From JAVMKJ01 sp031732875 (GTDB taxonomy: Bacteria > Pseudomonadota > Gammaproteobacteria > Competibacterales > Competibacteraceae): DNA of 29,933 bases. The stretch lies in the NCBI GenBank assembly GCA_031732875.1, contig JAVMKL010000119.1:1-29933 (forward strand), in the 5' to 3' direction. The notes below the pieces were generated by a model, which was not told the DNA's origin, ran no database searches, and worked only from the letters and a program-made list of their open reading frames with translations. Position numbers and translations under genes: made by a program. Each line of letters starts with the position of its first letter. Position 1 is the stretch's first letter. Shown here in pieces: positions 16,001 to 25,668 of the stretch.

Positions 16001-17072
16001 ACTGATCGTCGCTGGCCAGTCCTTTCCGGGAATGACGGTGCATGCGACCCGCGAGAAGGACGGCATGGGGGTCGATCTCGAAAGCGAAACCCTAGCGGGA
16101 CGCGTGACGGTGCCGGATCAACCCGCGCCGGAGCAACCGATCCATGCCGCGCTGCGGCGATTGTACCTCCACCGCGCGGCGGCGGGCGCTTCCGCCCGGT
16201 CCGACCGGCCTGGGCCCGATCCAAGCCGGCTGCCGCCGCTGGTCCTTACGGCGGCCGATCTGCGGCTGGACGGCGCGGCGTTGGGCCAGTTGCGACTGGT
16301 CGCCACCCCCCGGACCGGCGGCATCCGCCTGACCGAAATCGATCTGAGCTCCGAGCAGCAACACATCAGCGCCAGCGGCGAGTGGTGGCGAACCCTCACC
16401 GGCCAAGCCTCCCGGCTACGGGCGACGCTGCGGAGCCGGGCGCTGGGTGAAACCCTGTCCGCTTTCGGTTATGCGGGAACCGACATCGCCCGCGGCGAGA
16501 CCCAGGCGGAACTGGAAGTTGAATGGGCGGCAGCGCTGCCGGATTTCACGCTGGACCGCATGGAAGGCGTGCTGAAATTTCAGGTGAGTTCCGGACAATT
16601 GCTGGATATCGATCCCGGCATGGGACGCATGGTCGGGATATTCAACGTACAGAACCTAATGCGCCGTCTCAGTTTCGATTTCAGCGATCTGTTCCAACCC
16701 GGAATGGGGTTCGACCGGATGACCGGCGAATTCACCTTCGGCAAGGGGGATGCCTTCACCGACAATTTCTTGATCGAAGCACCCGCCGCGCAAATTCTCA
16801 TCCAGGGGCGGACGGGATTGAAGGCGCGCGACTACGATCAGCGAATCACGGTGACGCCGCGCCTCGGCGGCACCCTGCCGGTGGCGGGCGCCCTGGCCGG
16901 CGGGCCGGCGGTTGGAGCAGCGATCTTTCTGGCCGAACAATTGCTGCGGAAAGGTATCGAACACGCTATCCGCTATCACTACACTCTGAAGGGTTCCTGG
17001 GACGAGCCGGTGTTGGAATCGCCGCAGGAGCCGCCACCCACGACCCCCAAGGCTTTCGTGGGAGAAAACTGA
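13092..17072 (+). CDS. yhdP: YhdP family AsmA-like protein (intermembrane phospholipid transport)
   Basis: YhdP is an inner-membrane-anchored, very large beta-rich protein that with TamB and YdbH carries phospholipid across the periplasm to the outer membrane. The 1326-residue protein has one N-terminal membrane segment (about 46-63) after an Arg-rich stretch. It ends with the conserved AsmA-like C-terminal block (LKFQVSSGQLLDIDPGMGRMVGIFNVQNLMRRLSFDF and following). The only start that keeps the membrane segment is GTG at 13092, overlapping the rng stop codon by three bases. Residues 3-16 are then encoded by the dispersed repeat at 13101-13140, so the extreme N-terminus is not family-derived. 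The order maf-rng-yhdP matches E. coli. Confidence 0.92.
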   Translation: MRSPPLTPDPSPSEGEESERSPGRGFWEALRRPTSRVRRILRWTRRLVVALLLPVVLLAAFGQWWLLPRLNDYRDELAGALRDYLRLTARIEAVTGVRDGWRLGLRMRGVGLYDPASGAVLASFTQAAATLSLWHSLWEWRPVFSHIRLEGANLSLEQGPGGMPRLLADTGTVDTAPLLTDGLRWLFGLRRLEIVGEQLAVRRPDGGTLRFLHPYLQLQETGRGQRVEFAAELPAGLGDRLEFAIERQRPDDTDPEQGQGTFQIRADHLSLAGWPLSPTFAAGQATLELHGEWRDWQPSRLDGHLRLREATPDRESRSALLGPWLARLPEDELSLNWQRRENGWQLLGQARFGPGRGQVVARPTFELSRTGERWQGRIRELDARDLLAWVAPWLDEAARRWLVPLDPRGALPEITFWAEPVAGVYSATVQLRGVACRPVRGLPGFDNLTGILEFAPDRGRIALDSREVQVDTDGLLRAPVALDKLTGVVNWRRDAGVLRLESDGIELAGADFGGRFRGGVTVPDGGEPVLDLQGHYHDVRVGQAGRYLPVTVIPPQGVAWLDRALAGGRVVAGELVFRGPPVDFPFDRGEGFFEARFQVEDGVLDYAPGWPRLDRLRAIVTFRNRGLRVEAESGRLVDAEMQGATAWIDDLENPVVQIRGRAKGSSASMWRALRDSPMGRELGDDLPELRFTGANTLDLELTIPTDARPNRARGRVGLLDGSLNLANWNVELGRLRGEVRFTEAGLEARDVRALLRGEPVRLELDLAGREGRRELRARLRGRLGLGALTGEAAAVLEPYASGKSVWEAMLAVPVGRRERRNESPPFSLDLSSDLRGIAVRLPAPLGKTASEARPLRIELRPRARDALDLTLEYDAGLRAALELGGIPNDLRLERGELRLNAGMARLPDTSGLTVVADLPRWELALPATTPKSSDFPAVSTGPRPNPVAPTPISATGLTRVLRGLDARIGELIVAGQSFPGMTVHATREKDGMGVDLESETLAGRVTVPDQPAPEQPIHAALRRLYLHRAAAGASARSDRPGPDPSRLPPLVLTAADLRLDGAALGQLRLVATPRTGGIRLTEIDLSSEQQHISASGEWWRTLTGQASRLRATLRSRALGETLSAFGYAGTDIARGETQAELEVEWAAALPDFTLDRMEGVLKFQVSSGQLLDIDPGMGRMVGIFNVQNLMRRLSFDFSDLFQPGMGFDRMTGEFTFGKGDAFTDNFLIEAPAAQILIQGRTGLKARDYDQRITVTPRLGGTLPVAGALAGGPAVGAAIFLAEQLLRKGIEHAIRYHYTLKGSWDEPVLESPQEPPPTTPKAFVGEN
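13101..13140 (-). repeat. GC-rich dispersed repeat, copy 2 (inside yhdP start)
   Basis: This is the reverse-oriented relative of 6399-6434, sharing the GGGAGAGGGG and GGGGGTGAG blocks on the minus strand. It covers the first codons of yhdP and would be translated there as a Pro/Ser-rich leader before the membrane segment. A repeat at this spot could affect the stability of the rng-yhdP mRNA or yhdP initiation; that is inference. Confidence 0.65.
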
Positions 17073-17088
17073 ACGAGAGGGATGCCAC

Positions 17089-17940
17089 ATGCCGATCATG
17101 GCCGCCATTCAGATGGTTTCTGGTCCCGACGTCGCCGGGAATCTGGCGACCGCCGCGGACCTGCTCGCCCGCGCCGCCGACCAGGGCGCGCGCTTGGCGG
17201 TGCTGCCGGAAAATTTCGCCCTGATGGGCCTCCGGGAACAGGACACGGTGACGGTGAGGGAAATGGAAGGCGAGGGGCCGATTCAGACCTTTCTGGCCGA
17301 ACAGGCGGCGCGCCACCGGCTGTGGCTGGTCGGCGGCACCATCCCGCTGCGGACCTCCGGCGACGATCATCGGGTGCGGGCTTGTTGTCTCCTGTTCGAT
17401 GATCGGGGCCGGCGGGTCGCCCGCTACGACAAGGTCCATCTGTTCGACGTGCGGGTGGTCGGCAGCGCGGAACGTTACGCCGAATCGACCACCATCGAAC
17501 CCGGTGATCGTTACCTCGTCGCCGATACCCCGCTGGGCCGGCTCGGGCTGGCGGTGTGCTACGACCTGCGCTTCCCGGAGCAGTTTCGCGCGATGGTGGA
17601 TCGGGGCATGGAAATCCTGGCGCTGCCGGCGGCCTTTACCGCCGCCACCGGCAAGGCTCACTGGGAAACGCTGTTGCGAACCCGCGCGATCGAGAACCAG
17701 TGCTACGTCATCGCCTCCGCCCAGGGCGGCCGTCACGCCAACGGTCGGGAAACGCACGGCGACAGCCTGATCATCGATCCGTGGGGCACGATTCTCGACC
17801 GTTTGCCGCAGGGACCGGGGGTCGTGCTGGCCGAGTTCGACCGGGCCTTGCTGGAGCGCATCCGACGGCAGTTTCCAGTCCTGGAACACCGGAACCGAAT
17901 CGACCAATGCGGAGACGGACATGGCTGCATCCCTCCATAA
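17089..17940 (+). CDS. Nitrilase-superfamily amidase (deaminated glutathione amidase-like)
   Basis: The 283-residue protein has the Glu-Lys-Cys triad of carbon-nitrogen hydrolases: E41 (VLPENF), K115 (YDKVHLFDV) and C157 (AVCYDLRFPEQFR). The sequence around K115 and C157 resembles the Nit1/Nit2 branch, whose members repair deaminated glutathione or hydrolyse omega-amides. The exact substrate is inferred. The ATG at 17089 has GAGAGGG upstream; ATG at 17098 is an alternative. It follows yhdP by 16 bases, an association seen in many gammaproteobacteria, usually with tldD next. Here tldD is absent and the gene ends nine bases from the convergent dcd. Confidence 0.85.
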   Translation: MPIMAAIQMVSGPDVAGNLATAADLLARAADQGARLAVLPENFALMGLREQDTVTVREMEGEGPIQTFLAEQAARHRLWLVGGTIPLRTSGDDHRVRACCLLFDDRGRRVARYDKVHLFDVRVVGSAERYAESTTIEPGDRYLVADTPLGRLGLAVCYDLRFPEQFRAMVDRGMEILALPAAFTAATGKAHWETLLRTRAIENQCYVIASAQGGRHANGRETHGDSLIIDPWGTILDRLPQGPGVVLAEFDRALLERIRRQFPVLEHRNRIDQCGDGHGCIPP

Positions 17941-17949
17941 CTCACTCGT

Positions 17950-18552
17950 TCAATGCCCTTTTTCGAGCGGTTCGTCGTCGCCGATCCGGCTCGGCACCGG
18001 TCCGCTCTGCCGCTTGTACTTGGCATCCTGTCGCTTGTGGTAGGGCCGAACGGCCGGACTGGAGAGCATCTCGAAGCTGATGGCGCAGATCGCCATGCCG
18101 GGACGCAGCGCCAACGGCAGCTTGCCGCTGTTAAAGCACTCCAGCACGATGGACCCGCTCCAGCCGGGATCGATGCGATGCGCGGTGACATGTACCATCA
18201 ACCCCAGCCGGGCCAAGCTGGAGCGACCGTCCAGCCAGCCGACCAAATCGTCCGGCACGGTGATGGTTTCGGCAGTGGCCGCCAGCGCCAACTCGCCGGG
18301 ATGGAGGAAGAAGGCGTCGTCCGCGGCGATCCGAATCTCCTTGCTCATGATCCGGTTGATCGCGTGATCCACCTCCTCCCGCGGGCCGCTGAGGTCGATG
18401 TGAGAGGCGGCGTGATCGTTGAACACCCGAAACCGGTTGCCCAGATGCAGGTCCACGCTGACGCCGTTGATGCGGCCGGCAGCGGGGTGCGGTTCGATGC
18501 GGATCCTCCCTTCATCCAGACAGCGCTCGATGTCACGATCGCATAACCGCAT
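17950..18552 (-). CDS. dcd: dCTP deaminase
   Basis: Dcd deaminates dCTP to dUTP, the main source of dUMP for thymidylate synthesis in enterics. The 200-residue protein is very close to E. coli Dcd along its length: MRLCDRDIE at the start, LVGWLDGRSSLARLGLMVHVTAHRIDPGWSG in the active-site region, and LPLALRPGM later. The Ala/Glu-type catalytic region around ...SIVLE is kept. The ATG is at 18552, 11 bases after the mrp stop on the same strand, so the two are probably co-transcribed. A long in-frame upstream extension overlaps mrp and is not real. Confidence 0.97.
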   Translation of the reverse strand: MRLCDRDIERCLDEGRIRIEPHPAAGRINGVSVDLHLGNRFRVFNDHAASHIDLSGPREEVDHAINRIMSKEIRIAADDAFFLHPGELALAATAETITVPDDLVGWLDGRSSLARLGLMVHVTAHRIDPGWSGSIVLECFNSGKLPLALRPGMAICAISFEMLSSPAVRPYHKRQDAKYKRQSGPVPSRIGDDEPLEKGH

Positions 18553-18563
18553 GACGGCAGGCC

Positions 18564-19655
18564 TCAGGTGTTCTGAATGACGATGCTGGGGAACTTGTGG
18601 CTGTAGTTTTTCGCCTGCAGCGACAGCCGGGCGGCGGCGCGGCGGGCGATGTCCCGGTAGAGCCCGGCGATGCGGCTGTCCGGTTCGGCCGCCACGGTCG
18701 GCCGGCCGTTGTCGGTCTCCTCGCGGATGCGGATGTCCAGCGGCAGGGACCCCAGAAACGGGATGTCGTACTGCGTGGCCATGCGCTTCCCACCTCCTTC
18801 GCCGAAGATATGCTCCTCGTGGCCGCACTTCGAGCAGATGTGGATGCTCATGTTTTCGACGATGCCGAGCACCGGCACCTCGACCTTCTCGAACATCCGC
18901 AAACCCTTGCGCGCGTCGAGCAGGGCGATGTCCTGCGGGGTAGTGACGATGATCGCGCCACTGACCGGCACTTTCTGCGACAGGGTCAACTGGGTATCGC
19001 CGGTGCCTGGCGGCAAATCGATCACCAGATAGTCCACATTCCGCCAGCGGGTATCGCGCAGCAGCTGCTCCAGCGCCTGGGTCACCATCGGTCCGCGCCA
19101 GACCATCGGCGTTTCCTCCTCGATCAGGTAGCCGATGGACATGGATTGAACTCCGTGACTGACCACCGGATTCAGCGACTTGCCGTCCGGCGATTCCGGT
19201 CGCTCGCTCGAACCCAGCATTCGCGGCTGGCTCGGTCCGTAGATGTCGGCGTCCAGCAGCCCGACCCGCGCGCCCTCGGCACACAACGCCAGCGCCAGGT
19301 TGACCGCCGTGGTGGACTTGCCGACCCCTCCCTTGCCGGAAGCCACGGCGATGATGTTTTTTACGCCCGGCAATGGTTTCAGGCCCTTCTGGACCTCGTG
19401 AGAGACAATTTTGCTCTCCACCCGAACCGCAACCTCGCCGGCCCCCGGCAGCGCCACCAGCCGATCGCGCAATGCGGCGATCAACGCGCTCCGATAGCCC
19501 GCGGCTGGAAACCCCAGTTCCACATCCACCTCGACCCGACCGACCTCGATCCGGATCTGCTTGACGCACTTGGCGGCGACCAGATCCCGTTCGAGATAGG
19601 GGTCCACGAAGCCCTTGAGGGCGTTTTCCACATCGGCGCGCGACATGACTGTCAT
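18564..19655 (-). CDS. mrp: Iron-sulfur cluster carrier protein Mrp/ApbC
   Basis: Mrp/ApbC is a P-loop ATPase that binds and hands on Fe-S clusters in the cytosol. The 363 residues have an N-terminal MIP18/DUF59-type domain (about 5-85), the deviant Walker A GKGGVGKST at 107-115, and the cluster-binding C274-x2-C277 (CSKCGH). The start at 19655 has GGGGAAG seven bases upstream; ATG three codons later is an alternative. A perfect TATAAT lies about 26 bases upstream (19686-19681). The gene is near and divergent from metG, as in E. coli. Confidence 0.95.
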   Translation of the reverse strand: MTVMSRADVENALKGFVDPYLERDLVAAKCVKQIRIEVGRVEVDVELGFPAAGYRSALIAALRDRLVALPGAGEVAVRVESKIVSHEVQKGLKPLPGVKNIIAVASGKGGVGKSTTAVNLALALCAEGARVGLLDADIYGPSQPRMLGSSERPESPDGKSLNPVVSHGVQSMSIGYLIEEETPMVWRGPMVTQALEQLLRDTRWRNVDYLVIDLPPGTGDTQLTLSQKVPVSGAIIVTTPQDIALLDARKGLRMFEKVEVPVLGIVENMSIHICSKCGHEEHIFGEGGGKRMATQYDIPFLGSLPLDIRIREETDNGRPTVAAEPDSRIAGLYRDIARRAAARLSLQAKNYSHKFPSIVIQNT

Positions 19656-19680
19656 GAGTTTACTTCCCCATTCTTAAAAA

Positions 19681-19686
19681 ATTATA
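19681..19686 (-). promoter_or_regulatory. Candidate -10 element of the mrp-dcd promoter
   Basis: TATAAT on the minus strand, in an unusually A/T-rich stretch (19670-19690), 26 bases before the mrp ATG. No good -35 is visible at 16-18 bases, so the promoter may be activator-assisted or the match may be chance. Confidence 0.35.
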
Positions 19687-19723
19687 GATATTTCGGTTAC
19701 TTGGCGTCGTCCCCACACCTTGC

Positions 19724-20017
19724 TCAATACTTGGCAAGACAATTCTGCCGGGCGGCATCGAGCTTTATGCCAGCATCCGCTTTCATGGCGGCGATCACGC
19801 ATTGCCAGTAGGACGGCTGATAGTAATTCAGCAGGCGGCAGTCGACCAAATTCAGGGCATCCCGGCTTTCACCCCGTTGCCCGGCCAAGGCGACCGCTTG
19901 TTCGCAAAAATTCTGGCTCCAGATTTCCTCGGCCAGCGCCCCATGCTGGGCGTGTCCCGAACCCGCGGCGGTCAACCCCACCACCAACACCCCACTCAAC
20001 ACCATTTCGATTCGCAT
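19724..20017 (-). CDS. Small exported four-cysteine protein of unknown function
   Basis: The predicted 97-residue product starts with a charged MRIE, a hydrophobic run (VLSGVLVVGLTAAG) and a likely signal-peptidase site after GHA at residue 23, so it should be exported to the periplasm. The mature part has four cysteines (38, 60, 73, 93), enough for two disulfides, and is otherwise helical with Gln/Ala-rich segments. I do not recognise a family. The ATG at 20017 has a G-rich site (GGGGG) about 5 bases upstream. It lies 68 bases upstream of mrp on the same strand and 140 bases from the divergent metG. The signal peptide and paired cysteines argue that it is a real gene. Confidence 0.65.
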   Translation of the reverse strand: MRIEMVLSGVLVVGLTAAGSGHAQHGALAEEIWSQNFCEQAVALAGQRGESRDALNLVDCRLLNYYQPSYWQCVIAAMKADAGIKLDAARQNCLAKY

Positions 20018-20157
20018 CCGAACCCCCGCTTACCCGATCCGCATGTTGGAAGATCCGCTCGATCCACCGCCATTCCACCGATCCGCGGATGACAACGATG
20101 GCGGAATACTGCTAATTTAACGGACCTTTCGATCCAGCGATTGCCACCGTCCGCACC

Positions 20158-22191
20158 ATGAGCGACCGACTCCGCCGAATTCTCGTCACCAGCGCCCTGC
20201 CCTACGCCAACGGCCCGATCCACATCGGCCATCTGGTCGAGTACGTCCAGACCGACATCTGGGTCCGCTTCCAGAAGCTGCGCGGCCACGAATGCCACTA
20301 CCTCTGCGCCGACGACGCCCATGGCACGCCCATCATGCTGCGCGCCCAGCAGGACGGCGTCACTCCGGAACAACTGATCGAGCAGGTCTGGCACGAGCAC
20401 CGCCTCGATTTCGCCGATTTCCTGATCGAATTTGACAACTATTATTCGACGCATTCCCCGGAATGCCGCTATTACGCCGAATTGATCTATAACCGGCTGG
20501 ATGCGGCTGGCCACATCAGCCGTCGGGTCATCACCCAGGCCTTCGACCCGGAAAAACAGATGTTTCTGCCGGACCGTTTCATCAAAGGCGAATGCCCGCG
20601 CTGCGGCGCGCCGGATCAGTACGGCGACAGCTGCGAAAACTGCGGTGCCACCTACTCGCCCACCGACCTGAAGAACCCCCGCTCGGTGATTTCCGGCGCC
20701 GCGCCGATTCTCAAGGAATCGCTGCATTTTTTCTTCAAGCTGGCCGATTTCGAAGCGATGCTGAAAGACTGGATCGCCGGCGGACCGATCCAGCCGCAGA
20801 TGGCCAACAAGCTCGACGAATGGTTCACCGCCGGCCTGCAGGAATGGGACATCTCGCGCGACGCCCCCTACTGGGGCTTCGAGATCCCCAACGCCCCCGG
20901 CAAATACTTCTACGTCTGGCTGGACGCGCCGATCGGCTACATGGCCAGCTTTCAGAACTACTGCGACCGCACCGGCCTGCGCTTCGACGACTTCTGGAGT
21001 CCGGACAGCGACGCCGAGGTGGTTCACTTCATCGGCAAGGACATCGCCTATTTCCATATCCTGTTCTGGCCGGCGGAGTTGACCGGCGCCGGCTTCCGCA
21101 AGCCGACCGCGGTGCATTGCCACGGTTTCCTGACCGTGGACGGCCAGAAGATGTCGAAATCGCGCGGTACCTTCATCAAGGCCCGCACCTACCTCAACCA
21201 CCTGCGGCCGGAATACCTGCGCTACTATTTCGCCACCAAGCTGAGCGACGGCATCGACGATCTCGATCTGAATTTCGAGGATTTTTTGCAGCGCGTCAAC
21301 AGCGATCTGGTGGGCAAGCTGGTCAACATCGCCAGCCGCTGCGCCGGCTTCATTACCCGCCGTTTCAGTGGCCGGCTGGCGGACAGCCTCGCCGAACCGG
21401 AGCTGTACGCCGAATTCGCCGCCGCCGGCGACTCCATCGCTCGAGCCTACGAGCGGCGGGAATTCGGGCGGGCGATGCGCGAAATCATGGCGCTGGCTGA
21501 CCGCGCCAATCAGTACATCGACGAAAAAAAGCCGTGGACGCTGGCCAAGCAGCCAGGCGCCGAAGCCGAGGTCCAGGCCGTTTGCAGCATGGGGTTGAAC
21601 CTGTTCCGGGCGCTGATCCTCTATCTCAAGCCGATATTGCCGGGCGTCGCCGCCCAGGTCGAGCAGTTCCTGCAAATCTCGCCGCTGCGCTGGTCAGACC
21701 TGAACGCCCCGCTGCTCGATCATCCGATCACCGAATTCAAGCCGCTGATGCAGCGGATCGAGATGGCTCAGATCGCGGCCATGGTCGAGGAGTCCAGGGA
21801 AAGCCATCCCACCACCGAACAACCTGTCACCAAGCCACAGGGACCATTGGTGGACGATCCGATTCGCTCGACGATCACCATCGAGGATTTCGCCAAAATC
21901 GACCTGCGAGTCGCCCGGATCGTCAAGGCCGAGGCGGTGGCGGGCACCGACAAGCTGGTGCGGCTGGAACTGGACCTCGGCGGCGAAACCCGCCAGGTGT
22001 TCGCCGGGATCAAGGCGGCCTACGCGCCCGATGATCTGCGGGGACGACTGACCGTCATGGTCGCCAATCTGGCCCCCCGCAAGATGCGCTTCGGCCTCTC
22101 CGAGGGCATGGTGCTGGCGGCGGGCGGCGACGGTGGGATTTACCTGCTCGCCCCCGACGCCGGCGCCGTACCAGGAATGCGGGTTAAGTAG
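20158..22191 (+). CDS. metG: Methionine--tRNA ligase
   Basis: MetRS charges initiator and elongator tRNA-Met. The 677 residues match the long dimeric form (E. coli 677). HIGH-type motif HIGH at 22-25; zinc knuckle C146, C149, C159, C162; KMSKS at 331-335. A C-terminal Trbp111-like tRNA-binding and dimerisation domain spans about 575-677 after a variable linker (roughly 545-570). The start is ATG at 20158. The stop lies four bases from the end of the convergent prsR gene, leaving no room for a separate terminator. Confidence 0.98.
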   Translation: MSDRLRRILVTSALPYANGPIHIGHLVEYVQTDIWVRFQKLRGHECHYLCADDAHGTPIMLRAQQDGVTPEQLIEQVWHEHRLDFADFLIEFDNYYSTHSPECRYYAELIYNRLDAAGHISRRVITQAFDPEKQMFLPDRFIKGECPRCGAPDQYGDSCENCGATYSPTDLKNPRSVISGAAPILKESLHFFFKLADFEAMLKDWIAGGPIQPQMANKLDEWFTAGLQEWDISRDAPYWGFEIPNAPGKYFYVWLDAPIGYMASFQNYCDRTGLRFDDFWSPDSDAEVVHFIGKDIAYFHILFWPAELTGAGFRKPTAVHCHGFLTVDGQKMSKSRGTFIKARTYLNHLRPEYLRYYFATKLSDGIDDLDLNFEDFLQRVNSDLVGKLVNIASRCAGFITRRFSGRLADSLAEPELYAEFAAAGDSIARAYERREFGRAMREIMALADRANQYIDEKKPWTLAKQPGAEAEVQAVCSMGLNLFRALILYLKPILPGVAAQVEQFLQISPLRWSDLNAPLLDHPITEFKPLMQRIEMAQIAAMVEESRESHPTTEQPVTKPQGPLVDDPIRSTITIEDFAKIDLRVARIVKAEAVAGTDKLVRLELDLGGETRQVFAGIKAAYAPDDLRGRLTVMVANLAPRKMRFGLSEGMVLAAGGDGGIYLLAPDAGAVPGMRVK

Positions 22192-22195
22192 GCGC

Positions 22196-23523
<1,328 letters not shown>

Positions 23524-23551
<28 letters not shown>

Positions 23552-25659
23552 TCACTGGTCTCCATGCCAGCGCTTGCCTCGACCGGGTTCCCGTGCCGGG
23601 GCAAGCGTAGAAAGAACGTGGTGCCTTTTCCCGGCTGGCTGGCGACCGTCAGCTCGCCGCCCGAGGTCCGGGCAAATTCGTGGCCTTCATAAACGCCGAT
23701 GCCCATGCCGGCATTCCCCTTGGTGGTGGTGAACGGCCGGAACAGCTTCTCGCGCACGAACCGCTCGTCCATGCCGCAACCATCGTCCCGGATCGCGACC
23801 ACCGCCATCCGATCCTCGGACTGAATCGAAATCTCGATCCGTCCATCCGCGCCGGTGGCTTCCTGGGCATTCTGGATCAAATGTTCGAGCACGGCGACCA
23901 GACGCTCCCCATCGACCCAAACCCAGGGATCGTCGTCGGCCGCCGACCGCGCCACCGGCACCGGTCGCCTCCCGGAGCGGGCTTCGACCGCCTGACGTAC
24001 CGCGGCGATCAGGGCCACCGACCGGGACGTCCCAGTCGGTGACGATCCTCCCTTGCGCAACTGAGCCAGCAGGCGATTCATTCGGTCGGTGGCGTTGGCG
24101 ACGGTCTGAAAAGCATCCTCGACAAACGCTGGATTGCTCTTGTGGCGCGCGGCATTGGCCACCACCAGCGCCAGTTGGGCGGCGATGTTCTTGAGATCGT
24201 GCACCACGTACGCCGACAGTCGGTGAAAGGCTTCGAATTGCCGCGCCTGCCAGAGCGCTTCGGTGGTCTCCAGCAAGCCGACATAGCTGGCCACCTGGCG
24301 GCCGGCGGTCTTGAGCAGATCGCGATCCTCCCAGTTGAGTTGCTGGCTGGCGCGCGACTCGGCCAGCACCAAAAATCCTTCCAGGCTCTCGCCGTGCAGC
24401 AGCAGCGGCACCACCAGCCAGGACTGGCGCAACTCGCGCAACCAGTCCGGTATCACCAGATCGTCGTACAGCTCGGGTTCGCGCTCGTACTGATCCAGCT
24501 CGATCACCCACTGGCGCCGTTCCAGGAACGCGACCAGCGGCGAGTCGGCCGGCTCCATGCGGACCACCGGTTCGTTCATGCCATGGCTGGCGGCCAGAAC
24601 GAAATTTCCCTGTTCCCGCCGCACCCAGAGCAAGCCGCCGATGCTGTGAACGATCTCGGCCACCGCCTGGATGGCTCGCACCCGAAGCGGTTCGCCGGGA
24701 TTACCGGCCGACAGGGTCCGGATGAACTTCAGCCACTCCTCGCGATAGTCGTATTTGTAATTGAAGAAATGCTTGTTCAGCAGCACCAGCATCCTGGCGC
24801 GCAACTGTCCGGAAAACAGCAGCACGACCAGCAGCACGCCGGCGCCTACCAGGAACACCAGTTGCAGCGTGGTCCCCCAACTGCCGCCATACGCCCGGAT
24901 GTAATAGCCCACGCCCGCCATCGCCAGCAGATAGACCCCGGCTCCGAAGATCGCCGCCGAATGCAGCACCATCCGCCGGGATACGAACACTTCCAGCGAC
25001 CACTCGGGGTTGCGGGCCGCCGCCACGGCGATCAGAGGGATCGCGATGGCGCTGACGAAGCCGCGTGCCTCCCAGGTCGCGGGGTCGAGACGTTTGAACA
25101 GCAGGGCATCGGCAAACAGAAAGAAGTCGTAGGCGAACATCAGGCCCAGACCCAGGTACAAAAACTTGGTGGCCCAGCGCCGTTGTGGGCGAGTATTGCG
25201 GAACAATTGCTCGATCAGCGCCAGTCCGGCAATGGCCAGACCGATATGCCCCAGAATCGACGCATCGACCGGCGGTTCGAATTCGATGCCCAGCAGCTCG
25301 TGCAGCTCGATCCCCAGCAACAGGACGCCGTAGCCGATCGGAACCGCCCACATCCAGGACAGGCAACGACCCGCCCAGGTTTGCCGGACCAGCGGCTCGA
25401 GCAGCTGGACCAGGAACACCAGCCACGCCACGTCGCGCGCGACTTCCAGCACCTGATACAACCAGTCGAAACCGTTGGCTTCGGCTTCGGCATAGTAGGC
25501 CGCCCGCAGCGCCCACAGCATGCTGACCAGCACGGCGATGGTCAGCACCCCCCCCTGCAACCGGCCACGCCAACTGGTCAGCAGCAGCAAAAAAAGCACC
25601 AGCCAGCCGACCGCCGCCGTCCCGTAGCTCAGAACCCCAAGATTGTTCAGGAACGGCAT
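23524..25659 (-). CDS. prsK: PEP-CTERM system histidine kinase PrsK
   Basis: This 711-residue membrane sensor kinase has about eight or nine hydrophobic segments in the first 290 residues, a GAF-like cytosolic domain (about 310-470), the phosphorylated His in YVVHDLKN (H487), and a C-terminal ATPase domain with the N box (HLIQNAQEA), DDGCGMD and the GMGIGVYEGHEFARTSGGELTV motif. The H box V-V-H-D-L-K-N and the layout match PrsK of PEP-CTERM/exosortase systems. It lies nine bases after the glycosyltransferase gene and overlaps prsR, so the three probably form one operon. The input signal is not known. Confidence 0.92.
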
Positions 25660-25668
25660 CTCGCCACA

